Assembly: GCA_001725155.1 (NCBI GenBank)
Contig: MEFP01000006.1
Coordinates: 1-64,000, forward strand
Direction: 5' to 3'
DNA: 64,000 nucleotides
Origin: Lysobacteraceae bacterium SCN 69-320
GTDB lineage: Bacteria > Pseudomonadota > Gammaproteobacteria > Xanthomonadales > Rhodanobacteraceae
The notes under the pieces were generated by a model. It had not been told where the DNA came from. It saw only the letters and a list, made by a program, of their open reading frames with translations, and searched no databases. Both the position numbers and the translations under genes were made by a program. This document shows positions 26,047 through 34,267 of the stretch, one piece after another. Every line of letters begins with the position of its first letter. Within the stretch, counting starts at the first letter, position 1.

Positions 26047-26075
26047 TTGGCAGGAAACAAAAATACGAGTATCTT
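26047..26075 (+). promoter_or_regulatory. candidate promoter of the cold-shock gene
   Basis: TTGGCA (26047-26052) and TATCTT (26070-26075) are separated by 17 bases. It would start a leader of about 155 nt before the csp ATG, similar to the long regulatory leaders of E. coli cspA-type genes. Nothing else was recognised in the 416 bases between the TIGR04222 gene and csp. Confidence 0.5.
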
Positions 26076-26236
26076 CCGCCGCACTGTGTTTGCCTGGGTC
26101 ACGGTAAATTGTGGCCTGATGCGGTTGATCCTCGTGATCGCTTCATCGATTCGCCCTGCTTGCTCCCTGCAACCTCAGTCTCGGTCCGGATTCACCGTGA
26201 TCGTGATTTCCTCAAATTGTTTCATGGAGTTAAGAC

Positions 26237-26446
26237 ATGTCGAATCGTCAGACTGGCACCGTCAAGTGGTTCAACGACGCCAAGGGCTTTGGTTTCATCA
26301 CCCCGGAAAGCGGCGCTGACCTGTTCGTGCACTTCCGCGCGATCCAGGGCACCGGTTTCAAGACCCTTCAGGAAGGCCAGCGCGTGACTTTCGTCGCCGT
26401 GCAGGGCCAGAAGGGCATGCAGGCCGACCAGGTTCAGGTTGTCTGA
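26237..26446 (+). CDS. cold-shock domain protein (CspA family)
   Basis: 69 residues, a single OB-fold nucleic-acid-binding domain. RNP1 is KGFGFI and RNP2 [23 protein letters not shown] is almost invariant in the family. It acts as an RNA chaperone or antiterminator. GGAG lies 8 bases upstream of the ATG. A long A+T-richer leader and a strong terminator flank it, so it is monocistronic. Whether it is cold-induced or constitutive cannot be told from sequence. Confidence 0.96.
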   Translation: MSNRQTGTVKWFNDAKGFGFITPESGADLFVHFRAIQGTGFKTLQEGQRVTFVAVQGQKGMQADQVQVV

Positions 26447-26473
26447 ATCTAGCGGTCTACTAGCTGGACCTCG

Positions 26474-26504
26474 AAACCCCAGGCAGCAATGCCTGGGGTT
26501 TTTT
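26474..26504 (+). terminator. Rho-independent terminator of csp
   Basis: AAACCCCAGGC pairs with GCCTGGGGTTT around AGCAAT, followed by T residues. Confidence 0.9.
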
Positions 26505-26660
26505 AATGCCTGCTTTTTTCCGTCCGCACGCAGGCCGCCGTTCCGCCGCGACGGGTTTCCAGCTAGTGTCGCGCCGCACGCCGCTTCTGCCGGCGCGTGG
26601 CTTTCAGGGGCGCGGGCGGCAACTCGCGGACGAGGCGGCAGCGGACTCGGAGCAGCGGCG

Positions 26661-27956
26661 ATGTGGCGGGGCGCATACAAGAATCTCTACGTCCAGGTGC
26701 TGATCGCCGTGGCCATCGGCATCACCCTGGGCCACTACGAGCCGCAGCTCGGCGCGCAGATGAAGCCGTTCGCCGACGGCTTCATCAACCTCGTGAAGAT
26801 GGTCATCGGCCCGGTCATCTTCGTGACCATCGTCGTCGGCATGGCGCACATGGGCGACCTGCGCCATTCGGGCCGCATCGGCATCAAGGCGCTGATCTAT
26901 TTCGAAGTGCTCACGACGCTCGCGCTGATCGTCGGCCTGGTCGTGGCCAACGTCGCACAGCCCGGCGCCGGCATGACCCTGCAGCCCGGCGACCTCGATC
27001 CGAAGAAGACCGCCGACTACGTCGTGGCTGCGAAGGAACAGACCTTGGCGGCCTTCCTGCTCGGCATCATCCCGAAAAGCCTGGTCTCGGCCTTCGTCGA
27101 CAACAATCTGCTGCAGGTGCTGCTCGTCGCCGTGCTGTTCGGCATCGCGATGACGCGCAGCGGCAGCGCCGGCCGGCGCGTGCTCGACCTGCTCGAAGAA
27201 CTGTCGCAGGTGCTGTTCAAGATCGTCGCCATCGTCATGCGCGCCGCGCCGATCGGCGCATTCGGCGCGATGGCGTTCGCGATCGGCAAGTTCGGCCTGG
27301 GCATGCTCGTTTCGCTGGGCTGGCTGCTGCTCTGCGTCTATGCGACCTGCTTCGTGTTCGTGTTCGGCGTGCTCAACCTCGTCGCGTACGCATCGGGTTT
27401 TTCGCTGTGGCGCTTCCTCGTCTTCATCCGTCGCGAAATCGTGCTCGTTGCGGGCACGTCGTCGTCCGAGTCGGCGCTGCCACGCCTGCTCGTGCGGCTT
27501 GAGCAGGCCGGCTGCGATCGTTCGGTGGTCGGGCTCGTGCTGCCGACCGGCTATTCCTTCAATCTCGACGGCACCTGCATCTATCTGACGATGGCCGCGA
27601 TCTTCATCGCGCAGGCCGTCGGCGTGTCGCTGACCCTGCACGACGAACTCGTGCTGCTCGGCGTGCTTCTGCTGACTTCCAAGGGCGCGGCCGGCGTGAC
27701 CGGTGCGGGCCTGACCACCTTGATCGCAACCCTGGGCGCGCTCAGCGGCAAGGTGCCTGTCGAAGGCGTCGCGCTCGTCGTCGGCGTGGATCGCTTCATG
27801 TCCGAGGCGCGCGCGGTCACCAACGTCATCGGCAACGGCGTCGCGACGATGGTCGTCGCGCGCTGGGAAGGGCTGCGCGACGATGCGAAGATGCATGCCG
27901 CGTTCGCGGCCGGTCCCGGGGACGATCTGCCCGCGGCCACGACCGCGACCGCCTGA
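26661..27956 (+). CDS. dctA: C4-dicarboxylate/cation symporter (DAACS family)
   Basis: 431 residues with about eight to ten hydrophobic segments, a secondary transporter for succinate, fumarate and malate (or, less likely, glutamate/aspartate). MVIGPVIFVTIVVGM, TSSSESALPRLLVRLEQAGC and GYSFNLDGTCIYLTMAAIFI are the family's substrate-binding hairpin and helix-7 signatures. GVTGAGLTTLIATL is the second hairpin. I chose the ATG after GGAG (26649-26652); the frame stays open upstream over the csp terminator, which argues against a longer start. DctA itself is the closest named relative I recall. Confidence 0.9.
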   Translation: MWRGAYKNLYVQVLIAVAIGITLGHYEPQLGAQMKPFADGFINLVKMVIGPVIFVTIVVGMAHMGDLRHSGRIGIKALIYFEVLTTLALIVGLVVANVAQPGAGMTLQPGDLDPKKTADYVVAAKEQTLAAFLLGIIPKSLVSAFVDNNLLQVLLVAVLFGIAMTRSGSAGRRVLDLLEELSQVLFKIVAIVMRAAPIGAFGAMAFAIGKFGLGMLVSLGWLLLCVYATCFVFVFGVLNLVAYASGFSLWRFLVFIRREIVLVAGTSSSESALPRLLVRLEQAGCDRSVVGLVLPTGYSFNLDGTCIYLTMAAIFIAQAVGVSLTLHDELVLLGVLLLTSKGAAGVTGAGLTTLIATLGALSGKVPVEGVALVVGVDRFMSEARAVTNVIGNGVATMVVARWEGLRDDAKMHAAFAAGPGDDLPAATTATA

Positions 27957-28064
27957 GCCGGCCCGGAACTTGAATCCCCGCCGTGCCGCCCTCATGCTGC
28001 GCGGCATCGCCGGCGTCCTGCCGGTCATTCCCCGCCCGCATCGGGCCCTATTCCGAGGAAACTC

Positions 28065-28547
28065 ATGCAGATTGCCGAGCGCCGCGTCGCCGCGTTTCAC
28101 TACACCCTGACCAACGACAAGGGCGAGGTCATCGATTCGTCCGAAGGCCGCGAGCCGCTGGTCTACCTGCACGGCGTCGGCAACATCGTGCCGGGTCTGG
28201 AGCGCGAGATGAGCGGCAAGAAAGCCGGTGACAGCTTCAACGTCGTCGTCGCGCCCGAGGAAGGCTACGGCGTACATCATGCGCAGCTGATCCAGCAGGT
28301 GCCGCGCGAAGCGTTCCAGGGCGTCGACACGATCGAGCCCGGCATGCAGTTCCATGCCAACGGCCCGCAGGGCCCGATGACCGTGACGGTGGCCGCGGTC
28401 GACGGTGAAATGGTCACGATCGACGGCAACCATCCGCTGGCCGGACAGGCCCTGCACTTCGCGATCGAGATCACCGGCGTGCGCGATGCGAGCCCCGAGG
28501 AAATCCTGCACGGCCATGTGCACGGCGCCGGCGGGCATCAGCACTGA
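28065..28547 (+). CDS. slyD: FKBP-type peptidyl-prolyl isomerase, SlyD family
   Basis: 160 residues. FHYTLTNDKGEVIDSSEGRE, PLVYLHGVGNIVPGLEREM and the inserted IF domain (VVVAPEEGYGVHHAQLIQQV) are typical of SlyD/FkpB-type cytoplasmic isomerases and chaperones. The tail is short and histidine-containing (HGHVHGAGGHQH) rather than the long metal-binding tail of E. coli SlyD, so nickel handling is less certain. Confidence 0.92.
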   Translation: MQIAERRVAAFHYTLTNDKGEVIDSSEGREPLVYLHGVGNIVPGLEREMSGKKAGDSFNVVVAPEEGYGVHHAQLIQQVPREAFQGVDTIEPGMQFHANGPQGPMTVTVAAVDGEMVTIDGNHPLAGQALHFAIEITGVRDASPEEILHGHVHGAGGHQH

Positions 28548-28762
28548 GCGTCCGAGGAGACCTTGGCAGCGCGGCTCCCAGACCCTGCCGCTTGTCTCCA
28601 CAACCCTGCCGGATGCTCGCGTAGCAAGTGTCCGACCGCCCTCAAGGGGCTCTACGAAACAGATTCGTATCTCCCTTGGTTTGCCGGGGCGGCCCCCAGG
28701 TTAGGATTGCGGGCATGCTGATTTCGCTTCAGGTCTGCCGATCACTCCGACGAGGTGCAGTC

Positions 28763-29245
28763 ATGACTACGGCTTACGATTTTTCCGCAACCACGCTGGC
28801 CGGCGACGAGCAGCCGCTCAAGACCTACAAGGGCAAGGCGCTGCTGATCGTCAACGTCGCGTCCAAGTGCGGTTTCACGCCGCAGTACAGCGGGCTGGAA
28901 GCCCTGTACCGCAAGCACAAGGACGAAGGGCTCGTCGTGCTCGGCTTTCCCTGCGACCAGTTCGGCCATCAGGAGCCCGGCGACGCCGACGAGATCCGCA
29001 ATTTCTGTTCGCTGAACTACGACGTCAGCTTTCCGATGTTCGCCAAGATCGACGTCAACGGCGACAGGGCGCATCCGCTGTACAAGTGGCTGAAGAGCGA
29101 AAAGGCCGGTTTTCTCGGCACGGAAGGCGTGAAATGGAACTTCACCAAGTTCCTCGTCGACCGCCACGGCCAGGTCGTCAAGCGCTACGCGCCGACCGAC
29201 ACGCCGGAGAAGATCGAGAAGGATCTCGGCAGCGTGCTCGGCTGA
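28763..29245 (+). CDS. glutathione peroxidase (thiol peroxidase), cytoplasmic
   Basis: 160 residues. Reduces hydroperoxides. VNVASKCGFTPQY contains the peroxidatic Cys36; the partner Gln is within LGFPCDQFGHQEPG and Trp in KWNFTKFLVD, completing the tetrad except that the first position is Cys, not selenocysteine. The resolving cysteine candidate is in FPCDQF. No signal peptide. A second, exported relative is encoded at 57885. Confidence 0.95.
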   Translation: MTTAYDFSATTLAGDEQPLKTYKGKALLIVNVASKCGFTPQYSGLEALYRKHKDEGLVVLGFPCDQFGHQEPGDADEIRNFCSLNYDVSFPMFAKIDVNGDRAHPLYKWLKSEKAGFLGTEGVKWNFTKFLVDRHGQVVKRYAPTDTPEKIEKDLGSVLG

Positions 29246-29264
29246 AGCAAATTCCTTACGGATG

Positions 29265-29292
29265 AAAAAGGCGGCCCCGGGGCCGCCTTTTT
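29265..29292 (+). terminator. bidirectional-looking terminator
   Basis: AAAAAGGCGGCC and GGCCGCCTTTTT pair around CCGG. Because both flanks are A/T runs, it can serve the peroxidase on the plus strand and the cupredoxin gene converging from 29312. Confidence 0.85.
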
Positions 29293-29311
29293 CGTTTGCA
29301 GCGGCCGGAAT

Positions 29312-29746
29312 TCAGGCGCTTTCGAACCCGTCGACGAAAATCCGTTCGGGCGCCGTGATCGTGATCGGTCCGTTCATGCCGACGTGGTTCTCGCAGTTGT
29401 AGTGCAGCGAGTTCGGCGCATCGGCCGGTACGACGAAGGTGATGTCGGTGGTGCCCACGGCGCCGTTGTTGGTCACACCGTTGTTGTAGAGAAAATTCGG
29501 CCCCGGCGCATTGATCGTGTTGATGTTGAACGGATGGATCGCGCTGACCCCGTTCAGATGGAACACGTAGGTACTGCCGCGCTGCAGGCTGATCGGCGGA
29601 TTCGACTGGCCGTCGATGGTCCAGGACGTGGAGCCGCCGGCGCTGACCTGGAATGTCCGCGTGACACTTTGCGACTGCGCCGGCACGACGAACGCGGCGG
29701 GCACGACGGCGGCGAGCAGGAGAGACAGGCGGCGGGGCAGGGGCAT
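29312..29746 (-). CDS. exported cupredoxin-like protein with DGFE-type tail (copy 2)
   Basis: 144 residues from ATG 29746 (GAGGA six bases upstream). The signal peptide runs to about residue 26 (VVPAQSQS). Type-1 copper ligands are visible: His in AIHPFNI, then Cys, His and Met in YNCENHVGM. It ends IFVDGFESA. Cupredoxins carry electrons or bind copper in the periplasm. The neighbouring gene at 29859 is a paralogue with the same layout. Confidence 0.85.
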   Translation of the reverse strand: MPLPRRLSLLLAAVVPAAFVVPAQSQSVTRTFQVSAGGSTSWTIDGQSNPPISLQRGSTYVFHLNGVSAIHPFNINTINAPGPNFLYNNGVTNNGAVGTTDITFVVPADAPNSLHYNCENHVGMNGPITITAPERIFVDGFESA

Positions 29747-29858
29747 GCGGTCGTCCTCGGGTCGGTTCCCGATTGGAGCAGATGCCGGCGGCCGCGGGAA
29801 TAGCCCGCGGCCGCCGTGCCGGTCGCGTCGGCGCGACGCGCGGGCGTGCGCGCTTGCG

Positions 29859-30281
29859 CTACGGTTCGAAGCCGTTGGCGAAGATCGCATCCGCGTCGAC
29901 GATCGTGATCGTGCCGTTCATGGCCGCGTGATTGCCGCAGTTGTAGTGCAGGCTGTCCGGCGCCGCAGCCGGCACGACGAAGGTGATGTCGGTGTCGCCG
30001 CTCGCGCCGTTGTTGGTCACGCCGACGTTGTAGCGCGCGCCGCTGCCGGTGGTGTTGGTCGTGTTGATGTTGAACGGATGTACGGCGCTCACGCCGCTGA
30101 GGTCGAAGATGTAGGTGCGGCCGCGCTCCAGCGTCAGCGACGGGTTCGATTGACCGTCTATGGTCCAGGCGGAAAAGCTGCCGGCGCTGACGGCGAACGT
30201 CGTCGTCGCGCCCCGGGGCGCGGCGATCGCGGCGAGCGGCAGGAACAGGGCGAGTACGGCGAGGGAGCGCAGGCTATTCAT
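29859..30281 (-). CDS. exported cupredoxin-like protein with DGFE-type tail (copy 1)
   Basis: 140 residues from ATG 30281. Signal peptide MNSLRSLAVLALFLPLAAIA. Shares with the next gene the blocks SAWTIDGQSNPSLTLERG, AVHPFNINT, GVTNNGASGDTDITFVVP and SLHYNCGNH, with copper ligands His, Cys, His and a Met (AAMNG). It ends IFANGFEP. The two genes are in tandem, 112 bases apart, so they look like a recent duplication that may be co-transcribed. Confidence 0.85.
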   Translation of the reverse strand: MNSLRSLAVLALFLPLAAIAAPRGATTTFAVSAGSFSAWTIDGQSNPSLTLERGRTYIFDLSGVSAVHPFNINTTNTTGSGARYNVGVTNNGASGDTDITFVVPAAAPDSLHYNCGNHAAMNGTITIVDADAIFANGFEP

Positions 30282-30546
30282 CGTTGGAGCCTCTTCTTGG
30301 CGGGGAAATGACGCGCCGCGCGGCACGGGAGCCGCACCGGCGAAGGAACTGATCCGGGCGGCCGCAGCGAACACTGCGGCCGTCGGCTTGACGCGGCGTA
30401 AAGTGCGCGGCACCCACGCTGGACAAGCCGCCGCTTACGGCGCCGGCGGCGGCTGCCGACAATGCGCGCGGGCAACGGTGGAACAGGGCGGCGGACGATG
30501 CGGGCGATACGGAACAACGAGGCCGCGCAACGGCGCGGAGCGCGGC

Positions 30547-31818
30547 GTGTTTGACTTTCCGCCGTCGCCGCGTAGCGTGCGCGATCCCGAGGATCGCCTG
30601 GACCTGCCCGTGTCGGAAGATTTCGCCGGCCTGCTCACGACGTTCATGCGCCGCATCCGCGCCAGCGCCTCCGGCGTGGCGACCGAGATCGGCATGAGCC
30701 GCGAAGCCGTCAACAACTGGCGCCACGGCCTTTCGCTGCCGAACCGCAAGCATCGCCACAGGCTCGTCGACTGCGCGCGCTATCTGCGCCTGAGCGAGCA
30801 GGAGACCGACCGGCTGCTCAAGAGCGCCGGCTTCGAGCCCGAGTACCCGGTCGGCGGCCAGGCGCCGGACCAGCCGTACGCCGACTACGTCGCACGCCTG
30901 TTCGAGCGTCTGCAGCGGCTGGCGCCGTATCCGATCCTGATGCTGCTGAGCCAGGCCCACTGGGGGCAGCCGCCGTTCCGCGAATCGCTGCTGGCCACGG
31001 CGCGGCAGCTCTACGGCGACGCAGCCGTGCTGCACATCCGCCCGCCGTACAGCGTGGAAGCCGATGCGCGCGACTATTTCACGGCGCTCGGCGCGCAGTG
31101 CGGCTTCGCCGGCGTCGATTCGGATTTCGCGTTCGAGGCCGCGCTGGAGCGCCGCCTCGCCGCCGGCGAGCGCGTGTTCTGTCTGGTCAGCCGTTTCGAG
31201 CAGGGCGAGGCGCATCTGCGCGAGGCGCTGGCCGGCATCCTGCGCGGGCTCAGCGAGATGTACAGCGGCAAGCTGCATCTGCTGCTGTGCGGGGGCGAAG
31301 CGCTGGCCGAGCTCAAGTACCAGAGCGGCGACCTGTCGCTGCTCAACATCGCCAGCGTCGAGACCTGGCCCGACCCGGGCCCGGCCGAACTGCGCGCGCT
31401 GGCCGCGCGCCAGCTGCCGGCCGCCCAGGTCGACGCGGCGCTGCTGAGCCGGCTCGAACGCGACTGCGGCGGCCATCCGGCCCTGATCGACGAAGCCTTG
31501 CGCTGGCATGCCGTTCCTTCCACCTGGGATCAGCCCGATCTGTCTGAGTGCCTCGCCGGCAGCGCACGGTTGTGGGAGGGTTTCGTGCCGCTGCTGGCCG
31601 AGGCCGAGGCGCGGGCGCGCATCAGTGCGTGGCTGACCCAGGCCAGCCTGGGACGCGCTCAGCCCTACCTGATCGACCGGCTGCTGCGGCGGCTGTTCTG
31701 GGCCAACCTCGTGACCGCGCGGCCCGGCGCCGACGGCCTGCAGCTCGAATGGCGCTGCGAGGCCGTGCGCCGCGCCGGCCGTCAGGTCATCGCGGCCTGG
31801 AGCGACGCCGGCGCATGA
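30547..31818 (+). CDS. XRE-type helix-turn-helix protein with degenerate ATPase domain
   Basis: 423 residues from GTG 30547, with GGAG at 30537-30540. Residues ~29-92 are a Cro/C1-type DNA-binding domain (MRRIRASASGVATEIGMSRE, AVNNWRHGLSLPNRK). From ~105 an AAA/STAND-like fold follows, but where a P-loop should be it reads LMLLSQAHWGQPPFRESLLA, with no Lys-Ser/Thr, so ATP hydrolysis is unlikely. The stop overlaps the ATG of a membrane ATPase whose P-loop is intact, suggesting an active/inactive pair or a transcriptional output. No family name recalled. Confidence 0.75.
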   Translation: MFDFPPSPRSVRDPEDRLDLPVSEDFAGLLTTFMRRIRASASGVATEIGMSREAVNNWRHGLSLPNRKHRHRLVDCARYLRLSEQETDRLLKSAGFEPEYPVGGQAPDQPYADYVARLFERLQRLAPYPILMLLSQAHWGQPPFRESLLATARQLYGDAAVLHIRPPYSVEADARDYFTALGAQCGFAGVDSDFAFEAALERRLAAGERVFCLVSRFEQGEAHLREALAGILRGLSEMYSGKLHLLLCGGEALAELKYQSGDLSLLNIASVETWPDPGPAELRALAARQLPAAQVDAALLSRLERDCGGHPALIDEALRWHAVPSTWDQPDLSECLAGSARLWEGFVPLLAEAEARARISAWLTQASLGRAQPYLIDRLLRRLFWANLVTARPGADGLQLEWRCEAVRRAGRQVIAAWSDAGA

Positions 31819-33956
31819 GTCCGGCGCGCACGATCTGGCTGCGCCGTCTCGCGGTGGCTGCGGTGGCGCTGTTCGTCGGCAGCGCGTTGCTGCTGCCGCA
31901 GTGGAATCCGCTGCTGAGCCGCCTGACCGAGAGCCCCACCAATCTGGCCTGGCTCAGCAACGGCTGGTCGGAACTGCAGACCGCGCGCATGCATGTCACG
32001 GTGTATGCCTCGGAGCGTGACGAGTGGCCGTCGGATCTGGCCGAGGCCGGCGTACAGCCGCTGGGCGAGATCTTCGAGCTGTCGCTGCAGCCCAATGACC
32101 TCGTCGCCACCGTGCGCGCGACGCCGCGGCTGGATCGCGTGCTGCACGGACACCGCGTGATCCTGCATTGGGATCCGCAGAGCCAGCTCTGGAGCTGCCG
32201 CGCCGGCGACCCGCCGATTCCGGAGCGCTATCTGCCGGTGAACTGCCACAGCGAGGCCTCGTTGGTCGGCAATACGACGCGCTGGCTGGCCATCGTGCTC
32301 GTGCTGTCGCTGCTGGTCCTGCTCGCGCTCGCCGTGCTGCTGATCTGGCGTCATCCGCTGATCGCGCCGATCCAGCGCGAGCCGGCGCGGCTGCGCCGCC
32401 TGCCGCTGGCGCTGCTGCCGCGCGTGGATACGGCGCTGGGCTGGCTGCAGCGGCGCGAGGCGACCCTGGCCGCGGCCGGCGTGGCTGCGGCGGACTGGCA
32501 GGAGGCGCTGGGCTATGCGCGCCTGAATCCGTCCGCGCGGGCGCGGCTGCTCGCGCTGCGCGTGGCGGCGCGCTGCGCCGACAGCAGCGGCTGGAATCTG
32601 CCCGGCGCGGTCTACGAATGGACGTTTTCGGCCGAGATGCCGGTGTCGCTGGAGCGCTGCCTGGTCTGGCTGCCGCCCGCGTCCGTCGACGGCGCCCAGC
32701 TCGTACGCCATCTGCGCCAGGCGCAGACCGGTCTGGACGTGCTGCTGGTGTTCGTGCCGGATGCGGCGGCCGAGGCGCCGCTGCGCGTGCTCTGCGCCGA
32801 CCGCGCCAACCTGTGCGTCTGTCTGGGCCCGGAAACGCAGACCGCCTGGCTGCTGGAGCGCGAAGCGCTGCCGGTGCTGCTGCGTGCGATGGCGCGACAG
32901 CTGCGTCTGACGCGGATCTCGCCTTATCAGACCCGCGGCGGCATCGCGCGTGCGTCGTCGTTCTTCGGCCGCGAGAGCCTGCTCGCGCGCGTGGTGCTGC
33001 GTGAGCCGTCGAACTATCTGCTGATCGGCGGCCGCCAGCTCGGCAAGACCAGCCTCATGAAGGCGATAGAGCGGCGCCTGCGCGAGCATCCGCAGCTGGC
33101 CTGCGTCTATGTGGTGCTGCGCGACCACCGGCTATTGCCGCGGCTGGCGGCGCAGAGCGGGCTGCCGCTGGACAGCGATCTGGAAACCATCGTTGCCGAG
33201 CTGCGCCGCCAGCACGGCGGCAAGCGCCTGCTGCTGCTGATCGACGAGGCCGATCCGTTCTTCCGCGCCGACGCGGCGCGCGACTATGCCGAGATCGCCG
33301 CGATGCGCGCGCTGTCCGAAGAAGGGCGCTGCCATTTCCTGCTCGCCGGCTTCTGGGATCTGTACGCCGCCGCGGCGCTGGACTACCAGTCACCGCTGCG
33401 CAATTTCGGCGAGGTCATCAAGGTGGGCGGGCTGGAGCCGGAGGCCTGCCGCGAGCTAGCGAGCGTGCCGCTGGCCGTGCTGAACCTGCGCTTCGCCGAC
33501 CCCACCCTGATCGAGCGCGTCGTCGCGCAGAGCGGCCGGCGCGCCAATCTGATCGCGATCCTGTGCCAGGAATGCCTGGAATCGCTGGAGCAGGGCGCCG
33601 CGGCGATCCAAGCCGGCGACGTCGAGCGCGCGCTGGCCTCGCAAGCCGTACTCGACGCGCTGGCCGGCTGGGGCCGGCTCAGCCATGACGAGGCCGCCTC
33701 GCGTCTGGACCGGGTCATCGTCTATCGCGTCGCGGCCCAGGGCTGGACCAGCCTGGCCGACCTGGTCGCGCTGCTGCGCCCGCGGACCTCCCCGGACGTG
33801 GAGAGCCTGCGCCGCTCGCTGGCGCGGCTGCAGCTGGCCTATGTGCTCGATCGCAGCGGCGAGCGCTTCGTCTTCGCCGTGCCGCTGTTCGCGCGCCAGT
33901 TCGAGGCCGCCGAGATCCCGGTGCTGCTGGAGGAGGAACTGCGCCGGCTCGGCTGA
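31815..33956 (+). CDS. membrane ATPase with pilin-like extracytoplasmic domain
   Basis: 713 residues. Transmembrane helices at ~11-27 and ~157-177 enclose a ~120-residue extracytoplasmic segment resembling the globular part of type IV pilins: an ARMHVTVYASERDEWPSDLA-like start, then HGHRVILHWDPQSQLWSC and IPERYLPVNC, with Cys128 and Cys144 placed as in the pilin disulfide loop. After a ~200-residue linker comes an ATPase: SSFFGRESLLARV, Walker A GGRQLGKTS (405-413), Walker B LLLLIDEAD (472-480), and a helical C-terminal part. Starts in ATGA overlap with the XRE-ATPase gene. Function unknown; a membrane sensor for pilin or an envelope signal is my inference. Confidence 0.78.
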   Translation: MSPARTIWLRRLAVAAVALFVGSALLLPQWNPLLSRLTESPTNLAWLSNGWSELQTARMHVTVYASERDEWPSDLAEAGVQPLGEIFELSLQPNDLVATVRATPRLDRVLHGHRVILHWDPQSQLWSCRAGDPPIPERYLPVNCHSEASLVGNTTRWLAIVLVLSLLVLLALAVLLIWRHPLIAPIQREPARLRRLPLALLPRVDTALGWLQRREATLAAAGVAAADWQEALGYARLNPSARARLLALRVAARCADSSGWNLPGAVYEWTFSAEMPVSLERCLVWLPPASVDGAQLVRHLRQAQTGLDVLLVFVPDAAAEAPLRVLCADRANLCVCLGPETQTAWLLEREALPVLLRAMARQLRLTRISPYQTRGGIARASSFFGRESLLARVVLREPSNYLLIGGRQLGKTSLMKAIERRLREHPQLACVYVVLRDHRLLPRLAAQSGLPLDSDLETIVAELRRQHGGKRLLLLIDEADPFFRADAARDYAEIAAMRALSEEGRCHFLLAGFWDLYAAAALDYQSPLRNFGEVIKVGGLEPEACRELASVPLAVLNLRFADPTLIERVVAQSGRRANLIAILCQECLESLEQGAAAIQAGDVERALASQAVLDALAGWGRLSHDEAASRLDRVIVYRVAAQGWTSLADLVALLRPRTSPDVESLRRSLARLQLAYVLDRSGERFVFAVPLFARQFEAAEIPVLLEEELRRLG

Positions 33957-34186
33957 GTCGGCCCTGCGCGGCCGCATCCCGTGCTTCGGAATCCGCCGGA
34001 AAAACGCCGTCGGCACGCCTTTCGCGCCGGGCTGCGCCTGCCCGCGATCCCGTCAGATGCCGGCGTTGCCGGCATTTCGTCGTCCGCGGGACCCGGGGCG
34101 ATTCAGGCAACCGCGGATCGGCGCTGTCCTCGACAACAAAAACGCTCAGAAACAAGGGCTTCCGAAACCCGGGATCCCACGTTCTG
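33957..34186 (+). other. intergenic region upstream of gyrA
   Basis: No gene is supported. ATGCCGGC pairs with GCCGGCAT around a three-base spacer near 34060-34076, a small hairpin without a T-run. Confidence 0.4.
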
Positions 34187-34195
34187 TGGTAAGCT
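34187..34195 (+). promoter_or_regulatory. candidate extended -10 for gyrA
   Basis: TGGTAAGCT fits TGnTAnnnT. No clear -35 is visible. It lies 73 bases before the gyrA ATG. Confidence 0.35.
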
Positions 34196-34267
34196 TGCGC
34201 GTTATTTTCGGCGCCCGTCCGGCAAGATGGGCCGCATGGCAGCAAGCGTCAGAACCCTGGAATCCCG

